Shown: one piece after another, positions 34,892 through 46,304 of the stretch
Numbering within the stretch: position 1 is the stretch's first letter
Layout: each line of letters starts with the position of its first letter
Source of the DNA: Pedobacter jejuensis
Lineage (GTDB): Bacteria; Bacteroidota; Bacteroidia; Sphingobacteriales; Sphingobacteriaceae
Length of the DNA: 64,000 bases
Reading direction: 5' to 3'
NCBI RefSeq assembly: GCF_003725795.1
Contig: NZ_RBEE01000012.1
Location: 310,001 to 374,000 of the forward strand
The notes under the pieces: model-generated
Told to the model about the DNA's origin: nothing
Database searches by the model: none
The model's input: the letters and a program-made list of their open reading frames with translations, nothing else
Position numbers and translations under genes: made by a program

Positions 34892-35382
34892 TAGCTAAAT
34901 ACGCCGTACTCTATTCTGCCTAATATATTTAAAACCATTTCAAAGCCAATTCTGGTATCCAACAAATTAAAGGGAATTTCACCGTTAAGGGCAAGATTTG
35001 GTTCTTTAAGCCAAACATTAAATGCTTTAATGCTTCCCAATACTTCGGTACCGCGTTCGTATAAACGTGCCAACTCTATTGCTCTATCAGCATGTTCAGT
35101 TTTAACTAATGTTGTTGGTGTGTATCGTTGTAAAGTTCTTTCAGAAATGTGCAACACATTTGCAACTTCTTCAATAGTTAAAGAAATTTGTTTCGCTAAA
35201 GCAGTAAGCGATTTTTTAGAAATGCCTTTTCTAGCCAGATTAAGTAGATCAAAATCAGTTGGATGAGCATATTGACTACCCATCATTGCCACCATAGGTG
35301 TTGAAACCGTAGCGGTGTACAAGCCCATTGGTTCTTCGGCTAGATTAGTACTTTCAAGTTTTCGTTTCATAAAAACAGACAA
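34891..35382 (-). CDS. Xre-type antitoxin with MbcA/ParS C-terminal domain (DUF2384)
   Basis: A 163-residue antitoxin. The centre (about 60-105) is a helix-turn-helix (SLTIEEVANVLHISERTLQR) and the C-terminal 50 residues are the MbcA/ParS toxin-binding domain (ALEY-like GTEVLGSIKAFNVWLKEPN, then LLDTRIGFEMVLNILGRIEY). It neutralises the RES toxin and probably represses the operon. It sits 48 bases downstream of the tyrS start in gene order, with its own promoter region facing tyrS's stop. Confidence 0.92.
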   Translation of the reverse strand: MSVFMKRKLESTNLAEEPMGLYTATVSTPMVAMMGSQYAHPTDFDLLNLARKGISKKSLTALAKQISLTIEEVANVLHISERTLQRYTPTTLVKTEHADRAIELARLYERGTEVLGSIKAFNVWLKEPNLALNGEIPFNLLDTRIGFEMVLNILGRIEYGVFS

Positions 35383-35430
35383 TTATACTCAAATATATAC
35401 ATTTTGTCTGAAATGTATATATTTTCTTCT

Positions 35431-36717
35431 TTATTCTGCAATTAGTAAGAAATAGTTCTTTTTACCTTTTTGTACAACAATAAACTTGTCGTTAATTAAA
35501 TGTTCAGCATTAAATATTTGTCCGAATTCTAAAACCTTTTCCTTGTTTACAGAAACTCCGCCACCTTGAACTAATTTTTTCGCTTCTCCTTTTGATGAAG
35601 CTACAGCAGATTTTTCTGCTAACAATGTTGCAGCATCTATGCCACTAGCCAATTCTACTTTTGAAATATGAAATTGCGGTATACCTTCGAACATTTCTAA
35701 AACCTGATTTGCAGATAAGCTTTTCAAAAACTCTAAAGAACCGTTTCCAAATAAAAACTCTGAGGTTTTAATGGCAGTATCTAGCGCTTCCAAAGAATGG
35801 GTTTTTACTGTTATATCTTCAGCCAAAGCTTTTTGTAAAATCCGCAAATGTGGTGCTGCATTATGTTCAGCTTCTAAAGCCTCAATTTCTTCTTTAGTTT
35901 TTAATGTAAAAATTCTAATCCATTTTTTTACATCATCATCAGATGCGTTTAACCAGAACTGGTAAAATTTATATGGCGATGTTTTCTCTGGATCTAACCA
36001 AACGGCTCCACTTTCTGTTTTACCAAATTTAGTACCATCGGCCTTTTTAATCAATTGAGTAGTAATGGCATAAGCCGTTCCAGCGTCTTTTCTTCTAATC
36101 AATTCTGTTCCGGTGACAATGTTTCCCCATTGATCTGAACCTCCCATTTGCACCAAACAGTTATTATTCTTCCATAAATAGTAGAAATCATAACCTTGAA
36201 TTAACTGGTAACAAAATTCGGTAAATGATAAGCCCGAATCACCTTCTAAACGGCGTTTAACGCTATCTTTGGCCATCATGTAGTTAACGGTAATGTGCTT
36301 ACCAACATCCCTAATAAATGTAAATAAGTTCATATCCTTAAACCAATCTGCATTGTTAACCATCACTGCACCATTGCCAGCATCCTCAAATTTTAAAAAT
36401 TTAGCCAATTGCGCTTTCATACCTTTAAGATTGTGCTCAATCATTTCTTCGGTTTGAAGGTTCCGCTCGTCTGATTTTCCTGAAGGATCACCAACCATAC
36501 CTGTAGCACCACCAACCAAGGCAAATGGCTTATGACCAGCATTTTGAAAATGAATTAGCGTCATGATTTGAGTCAAATGACCAACATGTAACGAATCTGC
36601 AGTAGGGTCAAATCCGATATAACCAGAAGTCATACCTTCGTTTAATTTTTCTTCAGTATTCGGCATAATGTCGTGTAACATGCCTCTCCAACGTAACTCT
36701 GCAACAAAATTTGTCAT
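35431..36717 (-). CDS. tyrS: Tyrosyl-tRNA synthetase
   Basis: Charges tRNA-Tyr. The 428-residue class I synthetase has the HIGH-type HVGH at 44-47, the KMSKS-type KFGKT at 230-234, the tyrosine-pocket [14 protein letters not shown] (about 169-182) and [11 protein letters not shown] (190-200), and a C-terminal S4-like RNA-binding domain (about 355-428, [11 protein letters not shown]). A TATCTTTG -7 box lies 17 bases upstream of the ATG. It is a housekeeping gene, and the assignment is secure. Confidence 0.97.
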   Translation of the reverse strand: MTNFVAELRWRGMLHDIMPNTEEKLNEGMTSGYIGFDPTADSLHVGHLTQIMTLIHFQNAGHKPFALVGGATGMVGDPSGKSDERNLQTEEMIEHNLKGMKAQLAKFLKFEDAGNGAVMVNNADWFKDMNLFTFIRDVGKHITVNYMMAKDSVKRRLEGDSGLSFTEFCYQLIQGYDFYYLWKNNNCLVQMGGSDQWGNIVTGTELIRRKDAGTAYAITTQLIKKADGTKFGKTESGAVWLDPEKTSPYKFYQFWLNASDDDVKKWIRIFTLKTKEEIEALEAEHNAAPHLRILQKALAEDITVKTHSLEALDTAIKTSEFLFGNGSLEFLKSLSANQVLEMFEGIPQFHISKVELASGIDAATLLAEKSAVASSKGEAKKLVQGGGVSVNKEKVLEFGQIFNAEHLINDKFIVVQKGKKNYFLLIAE

Positions 36718-36734
36718 GGTATAAAATTATTGCG

Positions 36735-36742
36735 CAAAGATA
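36735..36742 (-). promoter_or_regulatory. Bacteroidota -7 promoter box of tyrS
   Basis: On the minus strand the sequence is TATCTTTG, an exact TAnnTTTG, ending 17 bases before the tyrS start codon. A TTTAC-type sequence about 19 bases further upstream could be the -33 part. Confidence 0.5.
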
Positions 36743-36870
36743 GTTTTTTGAGTGTAAAGCTGAAAGTAGAATTATAAAGCCTAAATCTCTTTGTCAAACT
36801 GAAATGTTATATTGTGGTTAAGATATTTTAGTAACCAAAATTTCGAAGCGATAAAAACTATATTTACAAA

Positions 36871-37545
36871 ATGAACTTTCTTTCCCATTTTTACTTCGAC
36901 AGGTTTAACAACAACGCCAATGTGGTAATGGGCGTTGTATTGCCTGATTTGGTAAAAAACGCATCGAAAGAAGCAAACCTATATCCTCAAAAAAACGAAT
37001 TTTTGTTTATTGGTAATATTGATGAAGAATCGCTATTGAAAGGCTGGAAAAGACATTTAGCTGTCGATTTGGTTTTTCATTCTTCACAATTTTTCTTAGA
37101 AAAAACAGCTGCACTAAAGCAGTTAATTGTTCCGGTAGTAGAAAACACACCCATCAGACCATCATTCTTAGCACATATCGGTCTGGAATTGCTGCTTGAT
37201 CATCTTCTTATCGAACACAATTTAATACATGTTAATCATTTTTACGACAAACTAATTGAAGTAAACAAATCATCATTAAGCGATTTTTTAGAACACTGTA
37301 AATTGAAAAATCCAGAAGCATTCTTTAAATTTCTTGATCAATTTATCAGCAGTAAATATCTATTAAGTTATCAAAAATTAGAAAACATCAGTTATGCATT
37401 AAATAGAATTTGCATGCGACTGTGGCCAGAAACTTTAACAGAAAATCAAGTTAGTGAGTTAACTTTTCAGCTTTCCATCTTTAAAGAAATCTTACAGAAA
37501 GACTTTATGGATATTTTCAATTCAATTGAAAGTAAATTGGTATAA
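36871..37545 (+). CDS. Hypothetical protein resembling acyl carrier protein phosphodiesterase (AcpH/DUF479-like)
   Basis: A 224-residue soluble protein. Its opening MNFLSHFYFDRFNN, the following GVVLPDLVKNASKE, a WKRHLAVDLVFHSS histidine/aspartate pair and SFLAHIGLELLLDHLL are laid out like the AcpH fold, which removes phosphopantetheine from acyl carrier protein. Identity to AcpH is low, so activity is uncertain. It precedes ligA by 59 bases on the same strand. A TATATTTA sequence just upstream is close to a -7 box. Confidence 0.6.
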   Translation: MNFLSHFYFDRFNNNANVVMGVVLPDLVKNASKEANLYPQKNEFLFIGNIDEESLLKGWKRHLAVDLVFHSSQFFLEKTAALKQLIVPVVENTPIRPSFLAHIGLELLLDHLLIEHNLIHVNHFYDKLIEVNKSSLSDFLEHCKLKNPEAFFKFLDQFISSKYLLSYQKLENISYALNRICMRLWPETLTENQVSELTFQLSIFKEILQKDFMDIFNSIESKLV

Positions 37546-37574
37546 AATTCCAAATAAATAAGCCTTTTCATTAA

Positions 37575-39623
<2,049 letters not shown>

Positions 39624-39702
39624 AAGCATGAATGGGTTAGTGGATGAATGATGGAATAACATTCATTCAGTCTTTCATTCAAAATTCAATAATTACAAAA
39701 AA
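39624..39702 (-). repeat. GAATGA-type intergenic repeat touching the dapA start codon
   Basis: Read on the minus strand, CATTTTTTTGTAATTATTGA, then ATTTTGAATGAAAGACTGAA, aligns with the units at 60781-61058 and 54807-54900. As in those, the repeat begins at the reverse complement of a start codon, here dapA's ATG. It fills the whole ligA-dapA gap. Confidence 0.6.
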
Positions 39703-40590
39703 ATGAACAAATTTCAGGGAACTGGTGTGGCGTTGGTTACACCTTTTAACACAGATGGGTCAGTTGATTATGATGGTTTAAAAAACCTGATTAATCATTT
39801 GATAGATGGAGGGATAGATTATCTCGTTTCTTTAGGTACAACTGGCGAAACCGCTACAATGACTAAAGATGAGAAGAAGAAGGTGTGGGCCTATACTGCT
39901 GAAATTAATAACAATAGATTACCCTTGGTTGCAGGTATCGGTGGCAATAATACCTTAGCTGTTGCTGAAGATATTAAAGCTTTTGATGCAACTGGTTACA
40001 GCGCAATACTTTCTGTTAGTCCATACTACAACAAACCTACACAAGAAGGTATTTACCAGCATTACAAATATTTGGCAGAAGTTTCTCCGCTAGATTTAAT
40101 TCTTTACAATGTTCCGGGACGTACGATGAGTAATATGACTCCGGAAACAACTTGCAGACTGGCGCATGATTTTAAAAACATCATTGCAACAAAAGAAGCA
40201 TCAGGAAGTTTTGATCAGTTTAATCAAATTATGCGTGATAAACCTGAAGACTTTTTATTGATTTCTGGCGATGATCCTATTACTTTACCAATGATTGCTT
40301 TAGGTGCATCTGGAATTATTTCGGTTATTGCCAATGCAATTCCAAAACACTTTTCTACCATGGTGAATCATTGTTTATCAGGAGATTTTAAAGCAGCTCA
40401 ACCGGCTCATTTAAGTTTGGTAGAATTTACACGGTTAGCTTTTGCTGAAGGCAATCCTGCCGGGATAAAAGCTGCTCTGAAACATTTAGGAGTTTGTGGC
40501 GATACCGTAAGGTTGCCGCTTATTAAAGCGAGTTCAACTTTAGAAGATTTAATAATAAAAGAGATAGAAAAGTTAAGTGTAGTTGCTTAA
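39703..40590 (+). CDS. dapA: 4-hydroxy-tetrahydrodipicolinate synthase
   Basis: Condenses pyruvate with aspartate semialdehyde, the committed step to diaminopimelate and lysine. The 295-residue (beta/alpha)8 enzyme has the Schiff-base lysine 164 (IATKEASGS), Tyr135 (LILYNVPGR), and the TTGET motif at 46-50. It supplies the meso-diaminopimelate used by MurE, encoded later in this window. The preceding spacer is a repeat unit shared with the murE and murG leaders. A strong hairpin terminator follows. Confidence 0.97.
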   Translation: MNKFQGTGVALVTPFNTDGSVDYDGLKNLINHLIDGGIDYLVSLGTTGETATMTKDEKKKVWAYTAEINNNRLPLVAGIGGNNTLAVAEDIKAFDATGYSAILSVSPYYNKPTQEGIYQHYKYLAEVSPLDLILYNVPGRTMSNMTPETTCRLAHDFKNIIATKEASGSFDQFNQIMRDKPEDFLLISGDDPITLPMIALGASGIISVIANAIPKHFSTMVNHCLSGDFKAAQPAHLSLVEFTRLAFAEGNPAGIKAALKHLGVCGDTVRLPLIKASSTLEDLIIKEIEKLSVVA

Positions 40591-40614
40591 AAAAAATGTT
40601 GTTTAATATATAAA

Positions 40615-40647
40615 GAGCGTCCCAAATGAAAAATATTTGGGACGCTC
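40615..40647. terminator. Terminator between converging dapA and the susD-like gene
   Basis: GAGCGTCCCAAAT and ATTTGGGACGCTC form a 13-pair perfect stem with a seven-base loop. It has AT-rich flanks on both strands and can serve both genes. Confidence 0.85.
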
Positions 40648-40658
40648 ATTGCATTTGA

Positions 40659-42326
40659 CTAGTAACCCTTAGTGGTTTGAGCAGCTTTTAAATTAGCGTT
40701 TCTATCTATTGCAGTTTGTGGGTAAGGCATTAACATAAATTTATTATCCCAAATCCTGGTTTGTACAATGCTATTTGTAATGTCATAAGTTGTTTTCATA
40801 ACATCTTTAGCAATATTCCAGCGTCGAATGTCCGAATACCTTTGTCCTTCACCAGCCAATTCTATTCTTCGCTCATTTCTAATAAAATCGCGTAGCTTTT
40901 CTTTTGTATTTATTGCTGTTTGATTTACGGCAGGCATACCTGCTCTGGTTCTGATATCATCAAGTGCTGCATAAATTGTTGCATCAGGACCACTTAATTC
41001 GTTTTTGGCTTCTGCGAAAGCCAATAAAACCTCTGCATATCTTATTATAGGAAAATCTTGAGCACCATCCCATTCGTTTTGAGAACTTTCTGGCGATGGA
41101 TCAACCAGTTTTTTAAAGTTATATCCTGTTACACTATTATTTCCACCACCTTTACCCCAAGCGAAACTGAAACCTGCATTAATTCTTCCCCATGGTGTTC
41201 CTGGAAATAAAATAGATGCATACAATCTGGTATCGCGATTTTTGAATTCATCGTTATAAGCGGCATTTGGTTTTCCATTATTGTATTTTGTTGCTCTAAC
41301 ATTTGCTGCTGGTGGTGTAAATGCATCACCGCTTTTAGTCCAGTACGCATTAACTAAATCTTGCGTTGGCGTAATTGAACTCCATCCACCCAAATCACTC
41401 GGTGGAAAAAGGGTTCTTAAACCATTTCCATAATCATAAGATGAGTTGGAAATATTCTGAGATGCCAGTATCAACTCCTTATTATCAAGTTCATTAGCTG
41501 CCCAAAATTGTTGCTCGTAACTTGCTAATCCTTTATAAAATTTATCTTTATCTGCCGCATCAGCGAAGGTTATGTACTTGCTAAAATCATCAGTCAAATC
41601 ATCAGCAGTTAATGTATTTTTTCTAAAAAGTTGATAACCTAAAGATTTTACTTTTTCTGCACTTGCAACTGCATCAGCATATTTTTGATACTGTAGCTGT
41701 ATTCTGGCAAGAAAAGCCCAGGCAGCACCAGCAGTAATTCTTCCACTCTGTACAATTGCTGGATTCAAATCAGCTACCGCAGATTGAATTTCACTGATAG
41801 CAAAATTAATTACCTCAGCTTCCGGCGTTGGTGTAACAGCAGTTTCAGATGGTTCGGCATAAGCAGTTTTTAATAACGGTACTGGTCCGAATATTCTGGC
41901 TAAGTCGTAATAAGTTATTGCTCTAAGCACTTTGGCTTCTGCAACATACCTTTTCATTACCGTTGCAGATAGTGGTGCCTTAGCTACATTATCTAAAAAA
42001 TAATTATACCTTCTGATGTAAACATATCTGCTTCCATAGCCTTGGTCTATTGTAGCATTTATATTTCCAGCAGCAATTGGTGTGGCATTGCTTTCCCAAG
42101 GGTATTGCGCATAAGCATTATCGCTAGCGCCATCATCATAAGCATTGGTATATGCATTGCTAAAATATCCGTAACAAGCATTTAAAGCTAGTGTGGCATC
42201 TTTCTCGGTTTTCCAAAAAGAATTGCTAGATAGTTGGTCTTGTGGAACATAATCCAAGTCTGATTTTTTGCAGCTACCCATCGCGATTACTGCAAAAACA
42301 AATGTTATATAAAATATCTTTTTCAT
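40659..42326 (-). CDS. SusD/RagB-family nutrient-binding lipoprotein
   Basis: A 555-residue surface lipoprotein (lipobox MGSC, cysteine 19) of the SusD/RagB family, which forms the lid over a SusC channel and captures glycans or peptides. Tetratricopeptide-type helices occupy the first 300 residues; the C-terminal IRYAEVLLAFAEAKNEL and RNERRIELAGEGQRYSDIRR blocks are family hallmarks. It lies four bases after the SusC gene, so they are one operon. No glycoside hydrolase, sulfatase, peptidase or local regulator is present beside it, so the substrate is not indicated. Confidence 0.95.
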   Translation of the reverse strand: MKKIFYITFVFAVIAMGSCKKSDLDYVPQDQLSSNSFWKTEKDATLALNACYGYFSNAYTNAYDDGASDNAYAQYPWESNATPIAAGNINATIDQGYGSRYVYIRRYNYFLDNVAKAPLSATVMKRYVAEAKVLRAITYYDLARIFGPVPLLKTAYAEPSETAVTPTPEAEVINFAISEIQSAVADLNPAIVQSGRITAGAAWAFLARIQLQYQKYADAVASAEKVKSLGYQLFRKNTLTADDLTDDFSKYITFADAADKDKFYKGLASYEQQFWAANELDNKELILASQNISNSSYDYGNGLRTLFPPSDLGGWSSITPTQDLVNAYWTKSGDAFTPPAANVRATKYNNGKPNAAYNDEFKNRDTRLYASILFPGTPWGRINAGFSFAWGKGGGNNSVTGYNFKKLVDPSPESSQNEWDGAQDFPIIRYAEVLLAFAEAKNELSGPDATIYAALDDIRTRAGMPAVNQTAINTKEKLRDFIRNERRIELAGEGQRYSDIRRWNIAKDVMKTTYDITNSIVQTRIWDNKFMLMPYPQTAIDRNANLKAAQTTKGY

Positions 42327-42330
42327 GTGT

Positions 42331-45300
42331 TTATAGGGTTAGGTTGATGCCAAAAGAATAAGTTTTTAATGTTGGATAAGATGCTCTTGCTGAAGGTGTT
42401 TCAGGATCGAAATCTTTCAATCGCTTATCTCCTCTTATCGTAAATGGATTGTTACTTGATGCATAAACCCTTAATCCTCCAATTTTTAATTTATCTAAAA
42501 CTTTTTTCGGTAAGCTGTAACCTAAAGCAATTGTTTTTACCCTAAAATAATCAGCATTAAAAAGCCAGAAATCAGATTGAACAAGGTTTTGGCTATTGTC
42601 TGCAGAGCTTAAAACTCTTGGGTACACGGCGTTTGGATTTGGGTTAGCGGCCGTCCATCTATCTAAAACATAAGATTTTGCACCTGCACTATTAAAAAAT
42701 GCCTGAGATGCCTCATTCTCTAAATAAACTTTTACATCATTTACACCCTGACCCAAAACGGATAAATCGAAGTTTTTATAATTTGCCGTGAAATTAATTC
42801 CATATATAAAATACGGAACATCATTACCTGTAATTACCCGATCATTTCCATCGATTTTTTTGTCACCATTTTGGTCAACATATTTTATATCGCCGGCTTT
42901 AGTAGCTGTAGATTGAAATGCATGTGATGCAACTTCAGCATTTGAAGAAAATAAACCGTCAGACTGATACATGTAGAATGAGCCAATAGCTTGCCCTACC
43001 CTATTGATGTAATAACCGCTTGGTGGTGTTTCGTTAGTGCCACCTAAATCAACTACCTTATTCCAAATTTTACTTACGTTACCACCAATTGAATAGGTAA
43101 AATCATTAACTTTTCCATTGTAACTTAACGAAAGTTCAAATCCACTGTTCCTAACCTTACCGAGATTTACTGATGGTGCTTCTTTTGTTGTCGAATTTGA
43201 TACCAATCCCGCTTCTGATGGAATGTTTGGGTTTTCTAAGAGAATATCTTCCGTTAATCTATTGAAAACATCCAATTGGAAGTTAAAAGATTTAAACAAA
43301 GTTGCATCTAAACCAGCATTGTACATATCAACCTTTTCCCAACTTAGCAAGCTGTTAAATATTTTACCTGGATAAACACCATCTTGCTTCGTTTCATCCA
43401 AAATCACCACGGTACCCGTATTTAAACCATCGTAGAAATCATAATTTCCTACGTTGTTGATATTACCCAATTTACCGTATGATAATCTGAGCTTCAACTC
43501 ATTAACAGCTTTAACATCTTGCATGAAACTTTCCTTTGAAATACGCCAGGCTGCAGAAAAAGATGGATACAAACCACTTCTATTGCCAGGAGCAAATTGA
43601 GATGATGCATCGTTTCTTAAACTAGCTTCTAATAAATACGTATCGTTAAATGAATAGTTTAATCTGCCAAAAACTGAAGCAAAAGCACGTTGTTGAATTC
43701 CCCCACTTGCCGTTGTATTTTCTGGTAATTGCGAACCACCATTAATTGCATTCAAATCGTTATTTACAAAATTTTTGCGAATGGTACTGATGGTCCGATT
43801 ATTATAATTTTCGTAAGATGCACCCACCAAAGCTTTAAAATAATGCTTGCCCACTGTTTTCTCATAATTGGCAGTTGCTTGTGCTAACATCCTACCAGTA
43901 TTTTCCCAAGATTCTGTGAGTTGATTGGTGGTTACCGCTGTACTTGCGATTGGCAATCCGGTAAAGAAGTTATTTATAGGATTCATTGTATTAATGAATT
44001 CGCTATTCAAAGTGTTGTAGAAATTGTAGGAGAACAAACCGCCAATCTCTAAACCTTTTACAGGAGTGTATGTTCCATTTAAATTACCAATGAAGCGGTT
44101 AGTGTTGTAAGAATTTCTTCCACCTTCTTCTAATTTTCTTAAGGTGTTGTCACGAGCTAAGGTGGCATCAATAATACCACCATTAACGCTTCCCCATTGA
44201 CCGTTGCTTTGTTTTGCTACTAAAAGCGGTGTTTCTCTTGATAACGTAGTAAAATTAACTGCACCTTTTTCGTTGTCGAAACCATCTCTTACAAACGATA
44301 AATTTGTACTGATTTTAAATTTCTCTGAAACCTGCGTTTCAATATTTGTTCTCAAAGAATATCGCTTTAAATCTTTACCTGGAATTAATGAATTCTGAGT
44401 AAAATATGCACCACTTAAATAATACCTGGTTTTTTCTCCACCCGAAATATTAAGTTGGTGTTCCATCATTGGCGCATTTTTTTTAAGCGTTAATGCAAAC
44501 CAATCATTATCTGGATATCTATCCGGGTCAGATTGATTTTTGATGACATCTAATACTGTGGCGGAGTAAACTGCAGATTTTCCTGCATTTGCAGCAGCTT
44601 CATTTCTTAGCACGGCGTAATCGTAAGCACCTACGAAATCAGGAAGGTATAGAGCAGTTTGATTTCCATAATAAGCATTATAGGTAACTTTAGCTGCACC
44701 ACTTCCTTTTTTGGTAGTAACTAAAATTACTCCGTAAGCTGCTCTGGAGCCATAAATCGAAGACGATGATGCATCTTTTAAAACGGAGATGTTTTCTACA
44801 TCATTTGAATTGATACGGGCAAAATCTCCGGAAGGTACGATTACTCCATCTACAACGTATAATGGTTCTGATGCGCCTAAATTACCTCTACCTCTTACAT
44901 TTATACTTCCTAAATCAGCGCCAACATCTCCTGGAGTAGATTTAATGGCCATTCCCGGTACGGTTCCCTGAAGCGCATTAATAAGCGAAGTTACAGGTCT
45001 GTTTACGATTGCCTTAGTATTGACTGTGTTTACTGCTCCTGATAAGTTAACCTTTTTTTGAGTGCCGTAACCTACCACTACCACATCATCTAAATTGGAT
45101 GACGGCGCATCAACAAGCGTTACGTTAATTTCATTCCTATTATTTACTGTAATCTCTTGCGTGTTATATCCCACAAAAGAGAAAGTTAGCGTAGAATTAG
45201 CAGGTGCGCTAATGAGATAAACCCCATCAGGACTAATTGCGGCTCCAACTGAAGTTCCCTTTACACGAACACTTACACCAGGAAGTGGTTGTCCGCTGCT

Positions 45301-45402
45301 ATCTTTCACAACACCTTTAATGCTAATTTGAGCAAAACTGATTAGCGATAGAAAAGCAAAAATATTGGTTAGAAATATTTTTCTTTTAATTTTTTTTACC
45401 AT
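42331..45402 (-). CDS. SusC/RagA-family TonB-linked outer-membrane protein
   Basis: A 1023-residue receptor: signal peptide (about 1-24), carboxypeptidase-regulatory-like domain (about 27-105, GVVKDSSGQPLPGVSVRVKG), TonB-box region with LDDVVVVGYGTQKK, plug with INVRGRGNLGASEPLYVVDG, and a long barrel ending LKTYSFGINLTL. It forms the TonB-powered transporter with the SusD-like lipoprotein 4 bases downstream. The 732-base upstream region carries two CAAACGTTTG palindromes of LacI-family type. Confidence 0.97.
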   Translation of the reverse strand: MVKKIKRKIFLTNIFAFLSLISFAQISIKGVVKDSSGQPLPGVSVRVKGTSVGAAISPDGVYLISAPANSTLTFSFVGYNTQEITVNNRNEINVTLVDAPSSNLDDVVVVGYGTQKKVNLSGAVNTVNTKAIVNRPVTSLINALQGTVPGMAIKSTPGDVGADLGSINVRGRGNLGASEPLYVVDGVIVPSGDFARINSNDVENISVLKDASSSSIYGSRAAYGVILVTTKKGSGAAKVTYNAYYGNQTALYLPDFVGAYDYAVLRNEAAANAGKSAVYSATVLDVIKNQSDPDRYPDNDWFALTLKKNAPMMEHQLNISGGEKTRYYLSGAYFTQNSLIPGKDLKRYSLRTNIETQVSEKFKISTNLSFVRDGFDNEKGAVNFTTLSRETPLLVAKQSNGQWGSVNGGIIDATLARDNTLRKLEEGGRNSYNTNRFIGNLNGTYTPVKGLEIGGLFSYNFYNTLNSEFINTMNPINNFFTGLPIASTAVTTNQLTESWENTGRMLAQATANYEKTVGKHYFKALVGASYENYNNRTISTIRKNFVNNDLNAINGGSQLPENTTASGGIQQRAFASVFGRLNYSFNDTYLLEASLRNDASSQFAPGNRSGLYPSFSAAWRISKESFMQDVKAVNELKLRLSYGKLGNINNVGNYDFYDGLNTGTVVILDETKQDGVYPGKIFNSLLSWEKVDMYNAGLDATLFKSFNFQLDVFNRLTEDILLENPNIPSEAGLVSNSTTKEAPSVNLGKVRNSGFELSLSYNGKVNDFTYSIGGNVSKIWNKVVDLGGTNETPPSGYYINRVGQAIGSFYMYQSDGLFSSNAEVASHAFQSTATKAGDIKYVDQNGDKKIDGNDRVITGNDVPYFIYGINFTANYKNFDLSVLGQGVNDVKVYLENEASQAFFNSAGAKSYVLDRWTAANPNPNAVYPRVLSSADNSQNLVQSDFWLFNADYFRVKTIALGYSLPKKVLDKLKIGGLRVYASSNNPFTIRGDKRLKDFDPETPSARASYPTLKTYSFGINLTL

Positions 45403-45490
45403 AAGACATTTAGTTAGTTTGTAGTTTAGTTGAGGTAAAAATATATTAAATAGGAAGTCAGGAGCAGTTTTTGACGATACAAAATGCAGA

Positions 45491-45500
45491 CAAACGTTTG
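45491..45500. promoter_or_regulatory. LacI-type operator-like palindrome 1
   Basis: CAAACGTTTG, with matching flanks (GACAAACGTTTGAC), is a perfect palindrome with the central CG typical of LacI/GalR-family operators. It lies 89 bases upstream of the susC start. Confidence 0.55.
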
Positions 45501-45728
45501 ACTTTTATAAAAATAAAAGGTTTTAAAAAGGCGTAATTCTGTATTTCTACTTAGTATTACTTTGTAGTTGGATAAAGATTGGCTTTGCACCATCAGAAAA
45601 TGTTATTATGAGTGCGGATAAAATAACCGCGACCATAAAATCTCAGCTATATGGAAGGGAATCAATAGTATTTGCATATTAATTCTCAATATTATCTATA
45701 TGCTATCGAGGAGAATATATTTTATAGA

Positions 45729-45738
45729 CAAACGTTTG
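45729..45738. promoter_or_regulatory. LacI-type operator-like palindrome 2
   Basis: An identical CAAACGTTTG (in AGACAAACGTTTGCG) sits 238 bases from the first. Two copies in one spacer make chance less likely and would allow looping by a tetrameric repressor. The regulator is not in the window. Confidence 0.55.
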
Positions 45739-45795
45739 CGCAGAGATACTCCGAATAGGAATGTTTAATTAATAAAATTAGAGTTGGATTTATTG

Positions 45796-45880
45796 CAGAA
45801 AAGATGCTGAAATAAATTCAGCATGACGTGTTGTACAAGAAATACGGCGATAAAATCACAAACTTAGTAACCTGAATTAG
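45796..45880 (+). repeat. Dispersed intergenic repeat, copy B
   Basis: GCAGAAAAGATGCTGAAATA, then AATTCAGCATGACGTGTTGT, then ACAAGAAATACGGCGATAAA. It matches copies A (7734-7834) and C (45959-46065). It contains the hairpin ATGCTGAA/TTCAGCAT. Confidence 0.75.
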
Positions 45881-45930
45881 ATTAATAATTTTCCTTCACA
45901 TGATTAAAGCTGCTTTTTTTAGTTAACCTA

Positions 45931-45957
45931 ACCCTAAATTTATTTCAGGGTCTTTTT
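45931..45957 (+). repeat. Small hairpin with T-run
   Basis: ACCCT pairs with AGGGT around an 11-base AT loop, followed by CTTTTT. It may be a weak terminator or part of the repeat patch. It follows no plus-strand gene. Confidence 0.35.
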
Positions 45958-45958
45958 A

Positions 45959-46065
45959 GCAGGAAAGATGCTGAAATAAATTGAGGAAGAAGTGTTGTAC
46001 AATCAATAAAGCGATAAAACAGCATTCTTATTGAGTTTAAGACTCGAAATCAGGTTGATAGATAT
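45959..46065 (+). repeat. Dispersed intergenic repeat, copy C
   Basis: GCAGGAAAGATGCTGAAATA, then GAAGTGTTGTACAATCAATA, then TTGAGTTTAAGACTCGAAAT. It aligns with copy A over about 100 bases, including the distal TTTAAGA.TCGAA.TCAG part that copy B lacks. The internal hairpin of copy B is mutated here. Confidence 0.75.
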
Positions 46066-46108
46066 AAAAAAAGGGTCTCTCAAAATATATTTGAGAGACC
46101 CTTTTTTA
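46066..46108 (-). terminator. Rho-independent terminator of the histone-like gene
   Basis: GGGTCTCTCAAA and TTTGAGAGACCC form a 12-pair perfect stem with a five-base loop, flanked by seven As on one side and six Ts on the other. It can act on either strand. It lies 20 bases past the stop of the gene at 46128. Confidence 0.9.
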
Positions 46109-46127
46109 TTTAATATGTTATAACCGC

Positions 46128-46304
46128 CTATGCTTTATTTTTTGCGTCCTGAACTTCTAGGCGGATAGCTTGTGCTAAATTTTTCAAATCTTGCATGCCT
46201 TTACGAATTCTTGTACCAGCTGCACTGTTTCCTTTATTATAAAATTTGTCTGCGTCAGCTTCCAAAGCTGCTACTAAACTTTTTACTTCTTCGAATTTTT
46301 TCAT
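46128..46304 (-). CDS. Small histone H1 (Hc1)-like protein
   Basis: A 58-residue protein read from ATG 46304 to TAG 46128. It is mostly alpha-helical and rich in K, A and E (MKKFEEVKSLVAALEADADK, then FYNKGNSAAGTRIRKGMQDL, then KNLAQAIRLEVQDAKNK). This is the pattern I know from short Bacteroidota proteins annotated as Hc1-type histones, though it lacks the long lysine-rich tail of chlamydial Hc1. It probably binds DNA. CAGGAG, 13 bases before the ATG, is a ribosome binding site, and a strong terminator follows. It is easily missed because it is short. Confidence 0.82.
   Translation of the reverse strand: MKKFEEVKSLVAALEADADKFYNKGNSAAGTRIRKGMQDLKNLAQAIRLEVQDAKNKA

Larger units (their letters stand above)
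45403..46127. other. 725-base region without a protein gene, upstream of the susCD pair
   Basis: It contains two palindromic operators (45491, 45729), two copies of a dispersed repeat (45796-45880 and 45959-46065), a hairpin at 45931-45957 and the terminator of the histone-like gene. I see no gene in it, on either strand. Confidence 0.7.
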
